DNA of 43,979 bases from Bacteroidota bacterium (GTDB lineage Bacteria; Bacteroidota; Bacteroidia; UKL13-3). The translations under genes were made by a program, and so were the position numbers. The first letter of the stretch is position 1. Every line of letters begins with the position of its first letter. Positions 43,314 through 43,979 of the stretch are shown here, piece by piece. The notes below the pieces were generated by a model. The model was given only the letters and a program-made list of their open reading frames with translations, had not been told where the DNA came from and did no database searches. The stretch spans positions 1 through 43,979 of the forward strand of contig JAUXUD010000087.1 in assembly GCA_030680835.1 (NCBI GenBank), in the 5' to 3' direction.

Positions 43314-43979
43314 ATGAATTTTGTAGATACACATACTCATTTATATGCTGAAGAATTTAATGCAGACCGCAGGGTGATTATTGAAAAGGCGATTACCAAT
43401 GGGATAAACAAATTATTTCTGCCAAACATAGATATACATTCTATACAACCGATGCTGGATGTGGTATGGGATTTCCCGGAAAATTGTTTTCCCATGATGG
43501 GCCTGCATCCCTGCTCGGTTGATGCGCAGGTGGAAGCCCACTTGTTTCAGATCCAAAAGTGGTTTAAGAAAAGAAAATTTTGGGCAGTGGGAGAGATCGG
43601 ACTTGATTTTTACTGGAGTCTCGAATTTAAAGAACAGCAAATCATGGTCTTTAAAAAACAAATTCAGTGGGCCATTCAACAGGATTTACCAATAATCATT
43701 CATTCGAGAAATAGTACCGATGAAGTAATCGCCATCATCCGGGAAATGAAGCATCCTTTATTACGCGGAATCTTTCATTGTTTTAGTGGAAATGCGCAAC
43801 AGGCTCAAGAGGTTATTGATCTTGGTTTTTATCTGGGAATAGGAGGGGTGCTTACCTTTAAAAACAGTGGTTTGGATGCCGCTATTGCCGGTATAGATTT
43901 AAAGCATATGGTACTTGAAACCGATTCGCCCTATCTGGCTCCCATCCCATTCAGAGGCAAGCGAAATGAAAGTTTTTAT
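43314..43979 (+). CDS. TatD family metal-dependent hydrolase, cut by the window end
   Basis: 222 codons are present and the frame is open at the last base; complete TatD proteins have about 255-260. VDTHTHL (metal-binding), GEIGLDFYW, IIHSR, GIFHCFSG and LETDSPYLAP appear in the right order, so only the last 35-40 residues are missing. The family includes 3'-5' DNA exonucleases and D-aminoacyl-tRNA-deacylase-like enzymes. The start is the first ATG after a perfect -7 box. Confidence 0.92.
   Translation, partial: MNFVDTHTHLYAEEFNADRRVIIEKAITNGINKLFLPNIDIHSIQPMLDVVWDFPENCFPMMGLHPCSVDAQVEAHLFQIQKWFKKRKFWAVGEIGLDFYWSLEFKEQQIMVFKKQIQWAIQQDLPIIIHSRNSTDEVIAIIREMKHPLLRGIFHCFSGNAQQAQEVIDLGFYLGIGGVLTFKNSGLDAAIAGIDLKHMVLETDSPYLAPIPFRGKRNESFY

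Overview
The window is chromosomal DNA of a member of the Bacteroidota, most likely in the Chitinophagales/Sphingobacteriales range (inference). Evidence: visibly AT-rich DNA, few Shine-Dalgarno sequences, several exact TAnnTTTG elements (the Bacteroidota -7 promoter box) just upstream of start codons, and family-typical genes (DUF2911 protein, stand-alone metallophosphatase, cyclomaltodextrinase-like GH13, IS200-like REP transposase). The two ends are cut genes: a metallophosphatase on the left and a TatD hydrolase on the right.

Layout. 0-20 kb is mostly housekeeping: dnaA, folA-purD-MFS transporter, DUF2911 protein, gamma-carbonic anhydrase-like protein, secreted GH13, MATE and EamA transporters, yicC-gmk-nadD, an aldehyde dehydrogenase, an enoyl-CoA hydratase, the tightly overlapped gltX / lipoprotein / B12-binding operon, and frr. 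19.6-35.4 kb and 38.4-43.2 kb form a cell-envelope glycan region: a GT51 peptidoglycan transglycosylase with a long AsmA-like N-terminus, five polytopic GT-C-like membrane proteins, four GT2 glycosyltransferase modules (one fused to an epimerase), two SAM methyltransferases, a split transketolase and a polysaccharide deacetylase. In between lies a TolC/HlyD efflux pair without its pump. Together these genes look able to make an activated sugar, load it on a lipid carrier and transfer it outside the membrane; the product cannot be named from sequence.

Non-coding DNA is the most distinctive part. At least seven gene borders are filled, often flush with stop codons, by short tandem repeats or long inverted repeats that fold into hairpins; the repeat unit differs between loci (GGTATGA, GTACGAT, CACATAG, TTTCTTTG and a 16-bp purine-rich unit). 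Between gltX and frr is a 232-bp MITE-like element with 21-bp terminal inverted repeats and three internal hairpins. At 40.1-41.7 kb a REP-associated tyrosine transposase (HUH motif, Tyr122, Gln126) lies between two inverted arrays of units of about 55 bp, each carrying a CCCCGAAGGGG hairpin. This REP/RAYT locus and the split-transketolase / epimerase-GT2 operon are the two best candidates for something new.
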